Origin: Alteromonas_E sp964230255 | Lineage (GTDB): Bacteria > Pseudomonadota > Gammaproteobacteria > Enterobacterales > Alteromonadaceae | Direction of reading: 5' to 3' | DNA: 50,248 nucleotides | Assembly: GCA_964230255.1 (NCBI GenBank) | Contig: CAXRGW010000035.1 | Span: forward strand, 1 to 50,248 | In this document: positions 26,692 through 35,308 of the stretch, piece after piece | Layout: each line of letters starts with the position of its first letter | Numbering within the stretch: position 1 is the first letter of the stretch | Notes under the pieces: model-generated | What the model was told of the DNA's origin: nothing | Seen by the model: only the letters and a program-made list of their open reading frames with translations | Databases searched by the model: none | Made by a program: the position numbers and the translations under genes

Positions 26692-27495
26692 TCAAAGTAA
26701 GACTTCGCGTACAAAACGACTACCAAAATAGGCGAGAGTAAGAATAACACTGCCAACCGAAACCTGGATCATCAGTATTCTGCCGCGCCAACCCCAAACC
26801 TTATTACCCAGAAGGATGATGGCGTAAATTCCTGCCGCGATTATGGAAAGGACGGTTTTATGAATATGCTGTTTGTCTAACATATCATCCAAAAATACAC
26901 CGCCGCTCACAATTGCGATTAACAGCAGGCCTGTGCCCACAAACAAAAGCTTGATTAAAATTTGATCGAGCATCATTAAGGGCGGCAGAGACGAATGTAA
27001 GATTGTACTGTCTTTTTGTTTTAACTTTCCGCCAATGTAATTGACTTGTAGTGCGTACAATAACGCGATGATTAACGTGCCGTAGGCAAATAGCGATAGC
27101 GTAATGTGGATTACCAAGCCGGGCTTTAAGGCAATGTTTATCGCGTAAGCATCGGGTACAAAAACACTGAGTAAAATCGCCACGGCCGATAAACCGAAGA
27201 CTACCGGTAACAGAATAACATTTTGAAAATACAGGCTACTGATCAGCATTGATATGGTCATTAGCCATGCGACTAACGACAGCACATTGGCCATTGTCAT
27301 GTTTTGGCTTTCGCCACCGTTAATGGCTAAAAACAAAGCAGCGGCGTGTCCGGCGATTGCGCCTATGGCTAGAAATCTACTAATTCCATCACGTGGGCCC
27401 TCGCGATGAAAAAAACGCCGCAATAAGACAGTACTAGCTGCGATATAGAGAAGGCACGCTAATAACGCAAAGAGCATTGTAACAGAATCGACCAT
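26692..27495 (-). CDS. ypjD: CcsA/YpjD-family cytochrome c assembly-like membrane protein
   Basis: An inner-membrane protein of about 267 residues with eight hydrophobic segments, of the family of E. coli YpjD and the haem-handling CcsA. The segment GLVIHITLSLFAYGTLIIAL resembles the CcsA-type His-containing helix. A longer reading from a TTG at 27534 is open, but the N-terminus MLFALLACLLYIAAS aligns with that of YpjD, so an ATG at 27495 or 27477 is more likely; none has a clear ribosome site. It is divergent from ffh. A true cytochrome c role is not shown; in E. coli YpjD function is obscure. Confidence 0.8.
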   Translation of the reverse strand: MVDSVTMLFALLACLLYIAASTVLLRRFFHREGPRDGISRFLAIGAIAGHAAALFLAINGGESQNMTMANVLSLVAWLMTISMLISSLYFQNVILLPVVFGLSAVAILLSVFVPDAYAINIALKPGLVIHITLSLFAYGTLIIALLYALQVNYIGGKLKQKDSTILHSSLPPLMMLDQILIKLLFVGTGLLLIAIVSGGVFLDDMLDKQHIHKTVLSIIAAGIYAIILLGNKVWGWRGRILMIQVSVGSVILTLAYFGSRFVREVLL

Positions 27496-27613
27496 AAGCG
27501 AAATGAACGTTGGCTTTTGACTAATAGTCCGCAAATAGTAATCAACCCATTAAGGAATTACTATGGTTTTGTTGAATAATCGGTGTGCAGCCAATTTGAA
27601 TTGTTTGCAGCCA

Positions 27614-27643
27614 TTTAATCCTGCCGTACAATTAGCGTATAAT
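27614..27643 (+). promoter_or_regulatory. Probable ffh promoter
   Basis: A perfect TATAAT at 27638-27643 lies 32 bases before the ffh ATG, with a weak -35 match TTTAAT at 27614-27619 (spacer 18). The region between ypjD and ffh is the only place for the ffh promoter. Confidence 0.6.
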
Positions 27644-27675
27644 ACACTGCAATAACCGCATAGAAAACTACACTT

Positions 27676-29073
27676 ATGTTTGAAAATTTGACCGACCGCC
27701 TGAGTCGTACGCTGAAAAATGTCAGCGGTAAAGGACGACTAACCGAAGACAATATTAAAGATACCTTGCGTGAAGTGCGTATGGCATTACTTGAAGCTGA
27801 TGTAGCATTGCCTGTTGTAAAGGCGTTTGTGAATCAGGTCAAGGAGCGTGCACTTGGTACTGAAGTAAGCAAAAGCTTGCAGCCTGGCCAGATGTTTATC
27901 AAGGTCGTGCAATCTGAGCTTGAAGCCGTTATGGGCAGTGCCAATGAGCAGCTAAATCTTTCGGCTATGCCACCAGCTGTAGTGCTGATGGCCGGTCTAC
28001 AAGGTGCAGGTAAAACTACCAGTGTGGGTAAATTAGCTAAGCATTTGACCGAGCGAGAGAAGAAAAAAGTCTTAGTGGTGAGTGCTGACATATACCGACC
28101 AGCAGCAATCAAGCAGTTAGAAACCTTAGCAACTGAGGTTGGCGTAGAATGCTTTCCGTCAACCATATTGCAAAAACCTATTGATATCGTAAATAGTGCT
28201 ATCGAACATGCCAAACTCAAATTCTTTGATGTATTGCTTGTTGATACCGCCGGTCGTTTGCATGTTGATGGCGAGATGATGGATGAAATCAAAGCCTTGC
28301 ATGCGGCGGTTAATCCAGTTGAAACTCTGTTTGTCGTGGATGCCATGACCGGTCAAGATGCGGCGAACACTGCTAAAGCATTTAATGACGCGTTACCGCT
28401 CACCGGTGTGATACTAACCAAGGCCGATGGTGATGCTCGCGGCGGTGCAGCTTTATCGGTAAGACATATTACGGGTAAACCAATCAAATTCTTGGGCATG
28501 GGTGAAAAATTAGATGCTTTAGAGCCATTCCACCCAGAGCGATTAGCGTCACGTATTCTGGGAATGGGGGATGTACTCTCTTTGATTGAAGAGGTCGAGC
28601 GTAAGGTTGATAAAAAGAAAGCTCAACAACTCGCAAAAAAGGTGCAAAAAGGCAAAGGCTTTGACCTTCAAGACTTCAAAGAGCAGCTCGAGCAAATGCG
28701 TAACATGGGTGGCATGATGTCGCTGATGGATAAACTGCCAGGTATGGGCAACATGAGCGCGCAAATGAAAGACAAAGCGAATGATAAGCAGTTTGTCCAA
28801 ATGGAAGCTATAATAAATTCAATGACACCTGCCGAACGCGCTCGCCCAGATGTGATTAAAGGCTCGCGTAAGAAGCGTATCGCCGCAGGTTCGGGTACTC
28901 AAATCCAAGACGTAAATCGCTTGCTCAAACAATTTACGCAAATGCAAAAAATGATGAAAAAAATGTCAGGTGGCGGCATGAAGAAAATGATGCGCAATAT
29001 GCAGGGCATGATGCCACCTGGTGGAATGGGCGGTATGGGCGGCCCTGGAGGCATGTTCCCGCCGCGTCGCTAG
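27676..29073 (+). CDS. ffh: Signal recognition particle protein Ffh
   Basis: A 465-residue GTPase that with 4.5S RNA delivers nascent membrane proteins to FtsY. The N domain (1-90) is followed by the G domain with GLQGAGKTTSVGKLA (G1), DTAGRLHVD (G3) and TKADGDARGG (G4), and the Met-rich M domain (about 300-465) ends in a Gly/Met-rich tail (MMPPGGMGGMGGPGGMFPP). Length is near the family norm (about 453). The ATG at 27676 was chosen from the MFENLTDRLS N-terminus typical of Ffh. It begins the conserved ffh-rpsP-rimM-trmD-rplS region, here interrupted by an extra gene. Confidence 0.97.
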   Translation: MFENLTDRLSRTLKNVSGKGRLTEDNIKDTLREVRMALLEADVALPVVKAFVNQVKERALGTEVSKSLQPGQMFIKVVQSELEAVMGSANEQLNLSAMPPAVVLMAGLQGAGKTTSVGKLAKHLTEREKKKVLVVSADIYRPAAIKQLETLATEVGVECFPSTILQKPIDIVNSAIEHAKLKFFDVLLVDTAGRLHVDGEMMDEIKALHAAVNPVETLFVVDAMTGQDAANTAKAFNDALPLTGVILTKADGDARGGAALSVRHITGKPIKFLGMGEKLDALEPFHPERLASRILGMGDVLSLIEEVERKVDKKKAQQLAKKVQKGKGFDLQDFKEQLEQMRNMGGMMSLMDKLPGMGNMSAQMKDKANDKQFVQMEAIINSMTPAERARPDVIKGSRKKRIAAGSGTQIQDVNRLLKQFTQMQKMMKKMSGGGMKKMMRNMQGMMPPGGMGGMGGPGGMFPPRR

Positions 29074-29385
29074 ACAATGTACACTATTGGAGTGCTGCTT
29101 TTACAATTTTGCAGCAATAGTAAGCCGCTTTGCCCGCCGGATGCTGTTGTAATCTGCACTCGTCTTTGTGGTCAGGGCTTCTATTTGTTACAACAGATAC
29201 ATACTCCCGGGTCTTATTACCGCAAAGGGCAGTGTCCTAACGTCATTTGATAACATCATTAGTTGTTGCTCTAGAATGTTAGATCGGGCACGTCATAAAA
29301 CAGTTAACTGTCACTGTACTTCAAACAAAGTAACTAGACAGAGCACGCGCAAGGTATACTCTGCTCTCACATTTCGGAGTAAATA
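29074..29385 (+). other. Non-coding gap between ffh and the NAPE-PLD-like gene
   Basis: The 312 bases hold no credible gene; a 72-codon ORF here has no family features. An imperfect hairpin (GCTGC / GCAGC around TTTTACAATTTT, 29094-29117, with CTATT / AATAG outside a bulge) lies just after ffh but lacks a T-run. A TATACT at 29355-29360 could be the -10 of the next gene, without a good -35. Confidence 0.5.
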
Positions 29386-30468
29386 ATGAATCACATGAAA
29401 ATATTGATCAGTATTATACTTATGTTGACTGTTTTAATTGCCTGTGCTTCTAACCGCTCTGACTATGGAGAGCAAGCGACGTTGGAAAATAAACCCAAAC
29501 ATCATACGAGTGAAGGATATCAAAACTATCCTTTTGTAGAGACCGCGGCGCCTAAAGGCGTTACTTTTTATCTGCGCAGAGCATGGGACTCATTGTTTGT
29601 TCCAGATATCCCTGATGGGCATCAACTTACTACTTTACAAGCAACGCAACTATTGAACTCAATTGATGGTAATCGTATAACTTGGCTGGGGCACGCCAGT
29701 TTCTTGATCACAACGGCTGATGTGACAATTCTGACGGATCCTTTTTTGTCAAAATATGCCAGTCCGGTGGCATGGGCAGGCCCGAAGCGTTTTGTTGATT
29801 TACCCATACCCGTCGATACATTACCGGCCATTGATATACTGATTGTTTCACATAATCATTACGACCACCTAGATGATCAAACGGTGCGACAATTAGCAAA
29901 CAAACATGCGATTCATGTAATAGTTCCTTTGGGTCTCAAGCCTTTTTTTATCGAACGAGGCTATAGCAAGGTAACAGAAATGGATTGGGGACAATCGTTG
30001 ACTATTCAAGGTATAGACATTACCGCCGAGCCTTCAGTTCATGATTCCGCACGAAATACCTCCGACCGCAATAAAACCTTGTGGGCTTCGTGGGTCATTG
30101 AAAGTAGCCAAAATCGTATTCTTTTTGTTGGTGATAGCGGATACTCAGAAACCATTTTTAATCGGATTGGAAGTAAATATGGTGCGTTTGACTATGCTAT
30201 TTTACCTATTGGTGCTTATGAACCAAGAAAGTTGTTGTGGATGTCCCATGTCAATCCCGAAGAAGCCGTTCAGATAGGCAAAGAGGTATGCGCCAAAACA
30301 CTAATTGCCTCTCATTGGGGAACAATTAGCAGTTTATCCGATGAGCCCATGTTTCAACCACCGATACGTTTTAAGCGGGCGGGAAGGGCAAAAGGGTTTG
30401 CTGACCACGATCTATGGATAATGAAAGTGGGTGAAACTAGAGCCATCTTAGCAACTAAATCCAAGTGA
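29386..30468 (+). CDS. NAPE-PLD-like metallo-beta-lactamase-fold lipoprotein
   Basis: A 360-residue exported hydrolase. The N-terminal lipobox ends at Cys20 (LTVLIAC), then after a linker comes the metallo-beta-lactamase fold: WLGHASFLI (100-108), the metal-binding SHNHYDHLD (H156, H158, D160, H161), GDSGYSE, and the late metal ligands near LIASHWGT. The arrangement, including GPKRFVDLP and LPAIDILIVSHNHYDHLDD, is that of N-acylphosphatidylethanolamine phospholipase D and relatives, so a phospholipid or lipid-amide substrate at the envelope is plausible but unproven. A GGAGT ribosome site precedes the ATG by six bases. It sits between ffh and rpsP. Confidence 0.85.
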   Translation: MNHMKILISIILMLTVLIACASNRSDYGEQATLENKPKHHTSEGYQNYPFVETAAPKGVTFYLRRAWDSLFVPDIPDGHQLTTLQATQLLNSIDGNRITWLGHASFLITTADVTILTDPFLSKYASPVAWAGPKRFVDLPIPVDTLPAIDILIVSHNHYDHLDDQTVRQLANKHAIHVIVPLGLKPFFIERGYSKVTEMDWGQSLTIQGIDITAEPSVHDSARNTSDRNKTLWASWVIESSQNRILFVGDSGYSETIFNRIGSKYGAFDYAILPIGAYEPRKLLWMSHVNPEEAVQIGKEVCAKTLIASHWGTISSLSDEPMFQPPIRFKRAGRAKGFADHDLWIMKVGETRAILATKSK

Positions 30469-30826
30469 GTGACGTTAACCGATACTAAATAGTTTGTTGC
30501 AGATTTTTACTCGCACAGGGGAGTTAAATATACTTTGTTCTCTTCTCCTATATTTTGACTTAACATTGGTAACTATTTGCTAAACCAAACTTTGCCCAGT
30601 TTCGGCAGCTTGGGTTGGCAAATTTAATCAGCAGCTAAAGTAGCATTCAAACATTGCACAATTAACTGCTACAACTACCCAGTGTTGGGCTATTTATCTG
30701 TCCAAACCGCTTGATTTAACAATCATTTGCCGTATAATCTCGCGACCTTAATTTTGGTGTGCCTTTGGGTGGCGCTTAAAATAGGGTAATTAGTTGACGA
30801 TAACGCTACAACGAGTTGAGGCATTT
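30469..30826 (+). promoter_or_regulatory. rpsP operon promoter and leader
   Basis: This gap of 358 bases has no gene. A good promoter, TTGATT (30711-30716) and TATAAT (30733-30738) with a 16-base spacer, starts an about 80-base leader before rpsP. The rest is AT-rich; a CCCA-GTGT-TGGG hairpin near 30678-30689 is too small to call. No r-protein binding structure could be established. Confidence 0.65.
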
Positions 30827-31078
30827 ATGGTTATTATTCGTTTACAGCGTGGTGGTGCTAAAAAGCGCCCATTTTATCAAGTTGTGGTGGCAGATAGCCG
30901 CCGTGCGCGCAACGGTCGTTTCATTGAAAACATCGGCTTTTTCAATCCTACAGCGCAGGGTCAAGCAGAGCGTTTACGCTTAGATCTTGATCGTGTTGAA
31001 CACTGGGTTGGTCAAGGCGCTGGTTTATCAGACCGCGTTGCACGCTTGGTAAAAGACGCGAAAAAAGCAGCTGCATAA
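30827..31078 (+). CDS. rpsP: 30S ribosomal protein S16
   Basis: An 83-residue ribosomal protein S16 with the highly conserved N-terminus MVIIRLQRGGAKKRPFYQVV and RNGRFIENIGFFNP. An upstream TTG at 30794 keeps the frame open, but the ATG at 30827 matches the family start and is preceded by GAGG six bases upstream, so that start was used. It is the first gene of the rpsP-rimM-trmD-rplS operon. Confidence 0.97.
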   Translation: MVIIRLQRGGAKKRPFYQVVVADSRRARNGRFIENIGFFNPTAQGQAERLRLDLDRVEHWVGQGAGLSDRVARLVKDAKKAAA

Positions 31079-31120
31079 GCAGTTTTGTTCGCGAACAAGC
31101 AATGCTTAATTGAGGTATAG

Positions 31121-31642
31121 ATGAGTCAAGCGTCTGACACATTGGTAGTAGGCAAGATCGGAGCGCCATATGGCGTTAAAGGTTGGGTCAAAATCAATAG
31201 CTATACCGATGAAGCAACTGGCATTTTTGCTTATTCGCCTTGGTTTATCGGCGATAAGCAGGAAATACAGATAGAGCAATGGCGTCTAAGCGGCAAAGCG
31301 TTAGTAGCTAAATTGAGCAATATCGAAACCCGAGACGATGCGGAACGCATCAAAAACTTGGAGATTTCGATTACTGCCAGCCAGTTACCAACACTTGAAA
31401 GTGATGATTATTATTGGCGTGACCTTATTGGGATGCAGGTGGAAACACTTGATGGATACCGATTAGGAGTGGTCAAAGAGTTGTTCGAAACTGGGGCTAA
31501 CGATGTGATGTTAGTCAAAGCGCAGAGCAACGACGCTTTTGGTCAAAAAGAACGCATGTTGCCATTTATCCGCGAGAGCGTGATTAAATTGGTCGACATG
31601 GAAGCGAAAACAATCATTGTTGATTGGGATCCAGGGTTTTAA
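31121..31642 (+). CDS. rimM: 16S rRNA processing protein RimM
   Basis: A 173-residue maturation factor for the 30S head domain that binds S19. The N-terminal RimM domain reads VVGKIGAPYGVKGWVKINSYT, and the C-terminal PRC-barrel reads YYWRDLIGMQVETLDGYRLG and ends with KTIIVDWDPGF. Length and order fit the family. GAGG lies nine bases ahead of the ATG. Its stop codon is immediately followed by the trmD ATG with no spacer. Confidence 0.96.
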   Translation: MSQASDTLVVGKIGAPYGVKGWVKINSYTDEATGIFAYSPWFIGDKQEIQIEQWRLSGKALVAKLSNIETRDDAERIKNLEISITASQLPTLESDDYYWRDLIGMQVETLDGYRLGVVKELFETGANDVMLVKAQSNDAFGQKERMLPFIRESVIKLVDMEAKTIIVDWDPGF

Positions 31643-32407
31643 ATGCCAGCCGCAGGTTGGTTTGGGTTGGTTAGCCTATTCCCCGATATGCTTAATGGCA
31701 TAAGCGAGGAAGGGGTGTTTGGTCGAGCCGTCAAAAATGGCTTGCTAGAAATCGCTCATTTTAACCCTCGCGATTACACCCATGATCGACATCGCACTGT
31801 TGATGATCGGCCATACGGTGGCGGTCCCGGTATGTTAATGATGGTTCAGCCGCTTACTGACGCAATTCTGGCTGCTAAACAGGCAGCGGGAAAAAACACT
31901 AAGGTGATTTATTTATCACCGCAAGGTCGCAAATTGGACCAAGCTGGCGCAGCTGAATTAGCTGCAATGGATAACTTGGTTTTGGTTTGTGGACGCTATG
32001 AAGGCGTTGATGAGCGAGTAATCGAAGCCCATATTGATGAAGAATGGTCTATAGGGGATTACGTGCTAAGTGGTGGTGAGTTAGCTGCTATGGTGTTGAT
32101 GGATGCAGTCGCACGGTTAAAGCCGGGTGTATTGGGGCATCAGCATTCAGCACAACAAGATTCGTTCAGTGATGGTCTACTAGATTGTCCGCATTACACG
32201 CGACCGGAAGTGTTAGGTGATAGAGCCGTACCCAGTGTGTTGCTGAGTGGTGATCACGAAAAAATCAGGCAGTGGCGCTTGCAACAGTCGCTTGGTCGAA
32301 CATGGTTGCGACGCCCTGAATTAATTAATTATCGAGCTCTGACTGAGGAGCAGAAGCGTTTGCTTGAAGAGTTTCAACAAATGCAGAAGCAGCAAGATGA
32401 CAGTTAA
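31643..32407 (+). CDS. trmD: tRNA (guanine-N1)-methyltransferase TrmD
   Basis: A 254-residue SPOUT-class enzyme that methylates G37 of tRNAs with a G at position 36, preventing frameshifts. Visible motifs: VSLFPDML, RTVDDRPYGGGPGMLMM, VIYLSPQGRKLDQ, LVCGRYEGVDERV and SIGDYVLSGGELAAM (the knot region). The ATG abuts the rimM stop. The N-terminus MPAAGWFGLVS is a few residues longer than in E. coli. Confidence 0.97.
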   Translation: MPAAGWFGLVSLFPDMLNGISEEGVFGRAVKNGLLEIAHFNPRDYTHDRHRTVDDRPYGGGPGMLMMVQPLTDAILAAKQAAGKNTKVIYLSPQGRKLDQAGAAELAAMDNLVLVCGRYEGVDERVIEAHIDEEWSIGDYVLSGGELAAMVLMDAVARLKPGVLGHQHSAQQDSFSDGLLDCPHYTRPEVLGDRAVPSVLLSGDHEKIRQWRLQQSLGRTWLRRPELINYRALTEEQKRLLEEFQQMQKQQDDS

Positions 32408-32425
32408 CTCGACAGTGAGGATATG

Positions 32426-32785
32426 ATGAGCAAAGTTAGTCAAGATATCATCAAGAAAATTGAGCAAGCACAGCTCAAAACTGACGTTCCTGCGTTTGGT
32501 CCAGGTGACACAGTAATTGTAAAAGTGCGTGTAAAAGAAGGCGATAAAGAGCGTCTTCAGGCGTATGAAGGTGTTGTTATTGCGAAGCGTAACCGTGGCC
32601 TGCACTCGTCTTTCACAGTACGTAAAATCTCTAGCGGTGAAGGTGTTGAGCGTGTATTCCAAACACACAGCCCAGCTATTTCAGCGATTGAAGTCAAGCG
32701 TCGTGGTGACGTGCGTCGTGCTAAGCTTTACTATCTCCGTGAGCGTTCAGGTAAATCTGCACGTATCAAAGAGAAGCTTAACTAA
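32426..32785 (+). CDS. rplS: 50S ribosomal protein L19
   Basis: A 119-residue ribosomal protein L19, with the conserved core GDTVIVKVRVKEGDKERLQA and RNRGLHSSFTVRKISSGEGV and the end YYLRERSGKSARIKEKLN. Two ATGs are adjacent (32423 and 32426); GAGG is spaced two and five bases from them, so the second was chosen. A strong terminator follows and closes the operon. Confidence 0.97.
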   Translation: MSKVSQDIIKKIEQAQLKTDVPAFGPGDTVIVKVRVKEGDKERLQAYEGVVIAKRNRGLHSSFTVRKISSGEGVERVFQTHSPAISAIEVKRRGDVRRAKLYYLRERSGKSARIKEKLN

Positions 32786-32818
32786 TTTATTAATTTTTGC
32801 GTTACCGTTAACTAATTC

Positions 32819-32844
32819 AAAAGCCCGCGTCAGCGGGCTTTTTT
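32819..32844 (+). terminator. Rho-independent terminator of the rpsP-rplS operon
   Basis: Ten-base stem AAAAGCCCGC / GCGGGCTTTT with loop GTCA, followed by further Ts, 33 bases after the rplS stop. Confidence 0.93.
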
Positions 32845-32918
32845 GTATCTGCAAATTATTGAATTACCTAGTGAGCTTATTTATCTTTGTTAACTCGCGC
32901 TCCATTTAAGGCTCTGCA

Positions 32919-33422
32919 ATGACCCAGTATGACCAAATTTTTCCTCATCAAGCCCCTTATAAAACACAGTTACATAGAGCCAAACAGCTTTGCCATCAAT
33001 ACAACCAATTGTCACCGGACCAAAAATCGGAACGTAAGCAGGTTTTAAAAAAACTTTTGCCGCACGTGGTTAATCCGCATATTGAGCCTAATTTTGCCTG
33101 TGACTTTGGCAACAACATCATTGCCCCTTATGGTCTGTATCTCAATCACAATGTAACCATCTTGGATGGCGCAGCGATAAGGTTTGGCCATTCTGTATTG
33201 GTTGGTCCCGGTGCAGTAATAACAGCCACAACTCACCCTAAAGACACTGACCTACGTCGCAGTGGCGAAGAGTGGATAGCGCCTATTACTATTGGTGATG
33301 ATGTTTGGGTTGGTGCCAATGCAACTATATTGCCTGGTGTAACGATTGGCTCAGGTGCGATCATTGCAGCCGGTGCGGTAGTGACTAAGGATATTGTCGC
33401 GAATACAACCTTTATAAAATGA
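32919..33422 (+). CDS. Maltose/galactoside O-acetyltransferase-like protein, short C-terminus
   Basis: A 167-residue left-handed beta-helix acetyltransferase of the Maa/LacA/NodL group. Hexapeptide repeats run from about residue 60 to 155 (FGNNIIAPYGLYLNHNVTIL, APITIGDDVWVGANATILPG, VTIGSGAIIAAGAVVTKDI), and the catalytic His is likely in TATTHP (about 104-109). Family members usually end VVAGVPAKVIR or similar; here the frame stops after NTTFIK, about 15 residues early, which may remove the terminal strand. The likely substrate is a sugar hydroxyl with acetyl-CoA as donor; the exact sugar cannot be told. Confidence 0.82.
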   Translation: MTQYDQIFPHQAPYKTQLHRAKQLCHQYNQLSPDQKSERKQVLKKLLPHVVNPHIEPNFACDFGNNIIAPYGLYLNHNVTILDGAAIRFGHSVLVGPGAVITATTHPKDTDLRRSGEEWIAPITIGDDVWVGANATILPGVTIGSGAIIAAGAVVTKDIVANTTFIK

Positions 33423-33445
33423 AGTGCATTAAAGCAGGTATTATT

Positions 33446-33463
33446 AGCCACAGTGCTGTGGCT
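33446..33463. repeat. Small hairpin between acetyltransferase and abgT-like genes
   Basis: Inverted repeat AGCCACAG / CTGTGGCT with a two-base centre. No T-run follows, so it could be a weak terminator, an operator or nothing. Confidence 0.35.
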
Positions 33464-33517
33464 GTGGTTAAATAATGGAGCTTTTAATAACTAGAATAAA
33501 CAGCTCAAGGCAACTTA

Positions 33518-35059
33518 ATGACAACTACAAATTCAACCTGGGTAACTCGCGCGCTCGACAAGGTCGAAGTGGTGGGAAATAAACTACCTGATCCGGCCAT
33601 TATATTTTTTATCTGTCTTGTAATCGTCTGGGGTTTATCCGCAGCGCTATCAGGCATTAGTTTTGACACCATCGACCCGCGAACGGGCGAAGCGGTGGTG
33701 GTTAATAACCTTCTAACAGGCGATTCCTTGGCAGACTTTTTAAGTCGAATGGTCAAGATCTTCACTGGGTTTGCGCCACTGGGTGTTGTATTGGTTGCAA
33801 TGTTGGGCGTTGGTGTAGCGGAGCACTCTGGCTTCATTAGTGCTGGCCTTAAACGGATGCTTGATGCGACGCCGAAAAGCCTGCTAACCCCGATGGTTGT
33901 TTTAGTTGCAATTATCAGCCATACGGCAACTGATGCGGGGTATGTGTTAGTAATTCCACTTGCTGGCGTGATTTTCTATGCCATGGGGCGACATCCATTA
34001 GCGGGTATTGCTGCGGCGTTTGCTGGTGTAAGTGGTGGCTTTTGTGCCAACTTTATACCGTCGGCCATCGATCCATTACTACAGAGTTTTACCCAAAGTG
34101 CAGCACAGATTATCGACCCTGATATTCAAGTAAATCCGCTGAATAACTGGTTCTTTAATTCAGCGTCGACACTGCTTATTGTCAGTATTGCATGGTATTT
34201 GACAGACAAAGTGATTGAGCCGCGTTTAAAAGACGTTGAGGTTGATGGCGATCCGGCAGATATTCCTAAGTTTGAAGACTTGTCTCCGAAACAAACTAAA
34301 GCATTGCGCGCAGCAACCATCACTATGTTACTCGGTATCGTGGCACTTATTGCGATATTGATTCCTGAGACTTCACCGATGCGTGATAGTGAAGGTCAAT
34401 TAACTTCTTTCGCTGCCCCTGTTATGCAGTCTATCGTGCCGTTAATCTTCTTGTTATTTTTGCTGCCAGGCGTTGTTTACGGATTTATGTCAGGCACATA
34501 CACAACAACCAAAGACATGATCGACAGCATGACTAAAGCCATGCAAGGTATGAGCTATTATATCGTTATGGCTTTCTTTTGTGCTTTGTTTATTGACGCT
34601 TTCGGTAAATCGAATTTAGGAGCGTTATTGGCGATTGAAGGTGCGCAAGTCCTTAAATCATTGGCATTGCCCAGCATGGTGACTATTGTCGGTATCATCT
34701 TCTTAACGGCTTTCGTGAATTTGTTTATTGGTTCATCGTCTGCGAAGTGGGCTTTACTTGGACCTATTTTCGTACCTATGCTAATGCAGCTAAATATTTC
34801 ACCAGACCTCACTCAAGCGGCCTATCGTTTAGGGGATTCGTCATCGAACATCATTACCCCGCTAATGCCTTACTTCCCATTGGTTGTGGTGTACTGTCAG
34901 CGCTATGTTAAATCTACCGGGATAGGTACATTGCTTTCACTGATGCTACCATTTAGCGTCGCAATTCTATTACTTTGGACAGCATTCCTGCTTGTCTATT
35001 GGGGCATAGGTTTGCCGTTGGGTATTCAGGCAAGCTACGTTTATCCGGCCGTGGGATAA
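33518..35059 (+). CDS. AbgT family transporter
   Basis: A 513-residue inner-membrane transporter of the AbgT family, which moves p-aminobenzoyl-glutamate in E. coli and sulfonamide-type compounds out of the cell in some marine and Neisseria members (MtrF). Family features: NKLPDPAIIFFICLVIVWG at the N-terminus, HTATDAGYVLVIPLAGVIF, GGFCANFIPSAIDPLL, a run of hydrophobic segments (about 11-13), and the late segment RLGDSSSNIITPLMPYFPLV. The direction of transport and the substrate are not decidable. It is flanked by a terminator at 35075-35105. Confidence 0.92.
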   Translation: MTTTNSTWVTRALDKVEVVGNKLPDPAIIFFICLVIVWGLSAALSGISFDTIDPRTGEAVVVNNLLTGDSLADFLSRMVKIFTGFAPLGVVLVAMLGVGVAEHSGFISAGLKRMLDATPKSLLTPMVVLVAIISHTATDAGYVLVIPLAGVIFYAMGRHPLAGIAAAFAGVSGGFCANFIPSAIDPLLQSFTQSAAQIIDPDIQVNPLNNWFFNSASTLLIVSIAWYLTDKVIEPRLKDVEVDGDPADIPKFEDLSPKQTKALRAATITMLLGIVALIAILIPETSPMRDSEGQLTSFAAPVMQSIVPLIFLLFLLPGVVYGFMSGTYTTTKDMIDSMTKAMQGMSYYIVMAFFCALFIDAFGKSNLGALLAIEGAQVLKSLALPSMVTIVGIIFLTAFVNLFIGSSSAKWALLGPIFVPMLMQLNISPDLTQAAYRLGDSSSNIITPLMPYFPLVVVYCQRYVKSTGIGTLLSLMLPFSVAILLLWTAFLLVYWGIGLPLGIQASYVYPAVG

Positions 35060-35074
35060 CGTTAATACTATGGG

Positions 35075-35105
35075 TGCTAGCTGGACTCATTCAGCTAGCA
35101 TTTTT
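35075..35105 (+). terminator. Rho-independent terminator after the AbgT gene
   Basis: Nine-base stem TGCTAGCTG / CAGCTAGCA with loop GACTCATT, directly followed by TTTTT. Confidence 0.92.
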
Positions 35106-35138
35106 CTACTTTTTTCCTCTAAAAGCTGCATACTTGGA

Positions 35139-35237
35139 TTGATTCTAGCGCAACGCTTGCGTTAAACTATATGTCTTGCTGGAAAGTCAAGTTTTACATG
35201 TAAGTGCATTTGGCTAGGCTGTAAATATAATTATACA
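35139..35237 (+). promoter_or_regulatory. aroF promoter region with a TyrR-type box
   Basis: A plausible promoter TTGATT (35139-35144) with TAAACT (35163-35168), spacer 18, lies upstream of aroF. At 35220-35237 the sequence TGTAAATATAATTATACA matches the TyrR consensus TGTAAA-N6-TTTACA at 11 of 12 fixed positions. TyrR represses aroF-tyrA in E. coli in response to tyrosine. The box lies downstream of the proposed start site, which would fit repression. The box is read directly from the sequence; regulation is inferred. Confidence 0.6.
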
Positions 35238-35308
35238 AAGACAGAGCACCCTCGTTTTACCACTTCACTTTTTAATTTATATTTTCATAAGACGTTACTG
35301 AGAGATCC

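Noticed and set aside
29102..29116. 15-base identity (TACAATTTTGCAGCA) with the loop of the element at 49997-50011
   Set aside because: About one chance match of this length is expected in a 50-kb window, and the flanks differ, so I do not call it a repeat family.
29168..29386. 72-codon ORF between ffh and the NAPE-PLD-like gene
   Set aside because: No ribosome site, no family pattern, Cys/Ser-rich composition like random sequence, and it ends on the next gene's ATG.
30678..30689. CCCA-GTGT-TGGG hairpin upstream of the rpsP promoter
   Set aside because: Four-base stem without a clean T-run; too weak to call a terminator.
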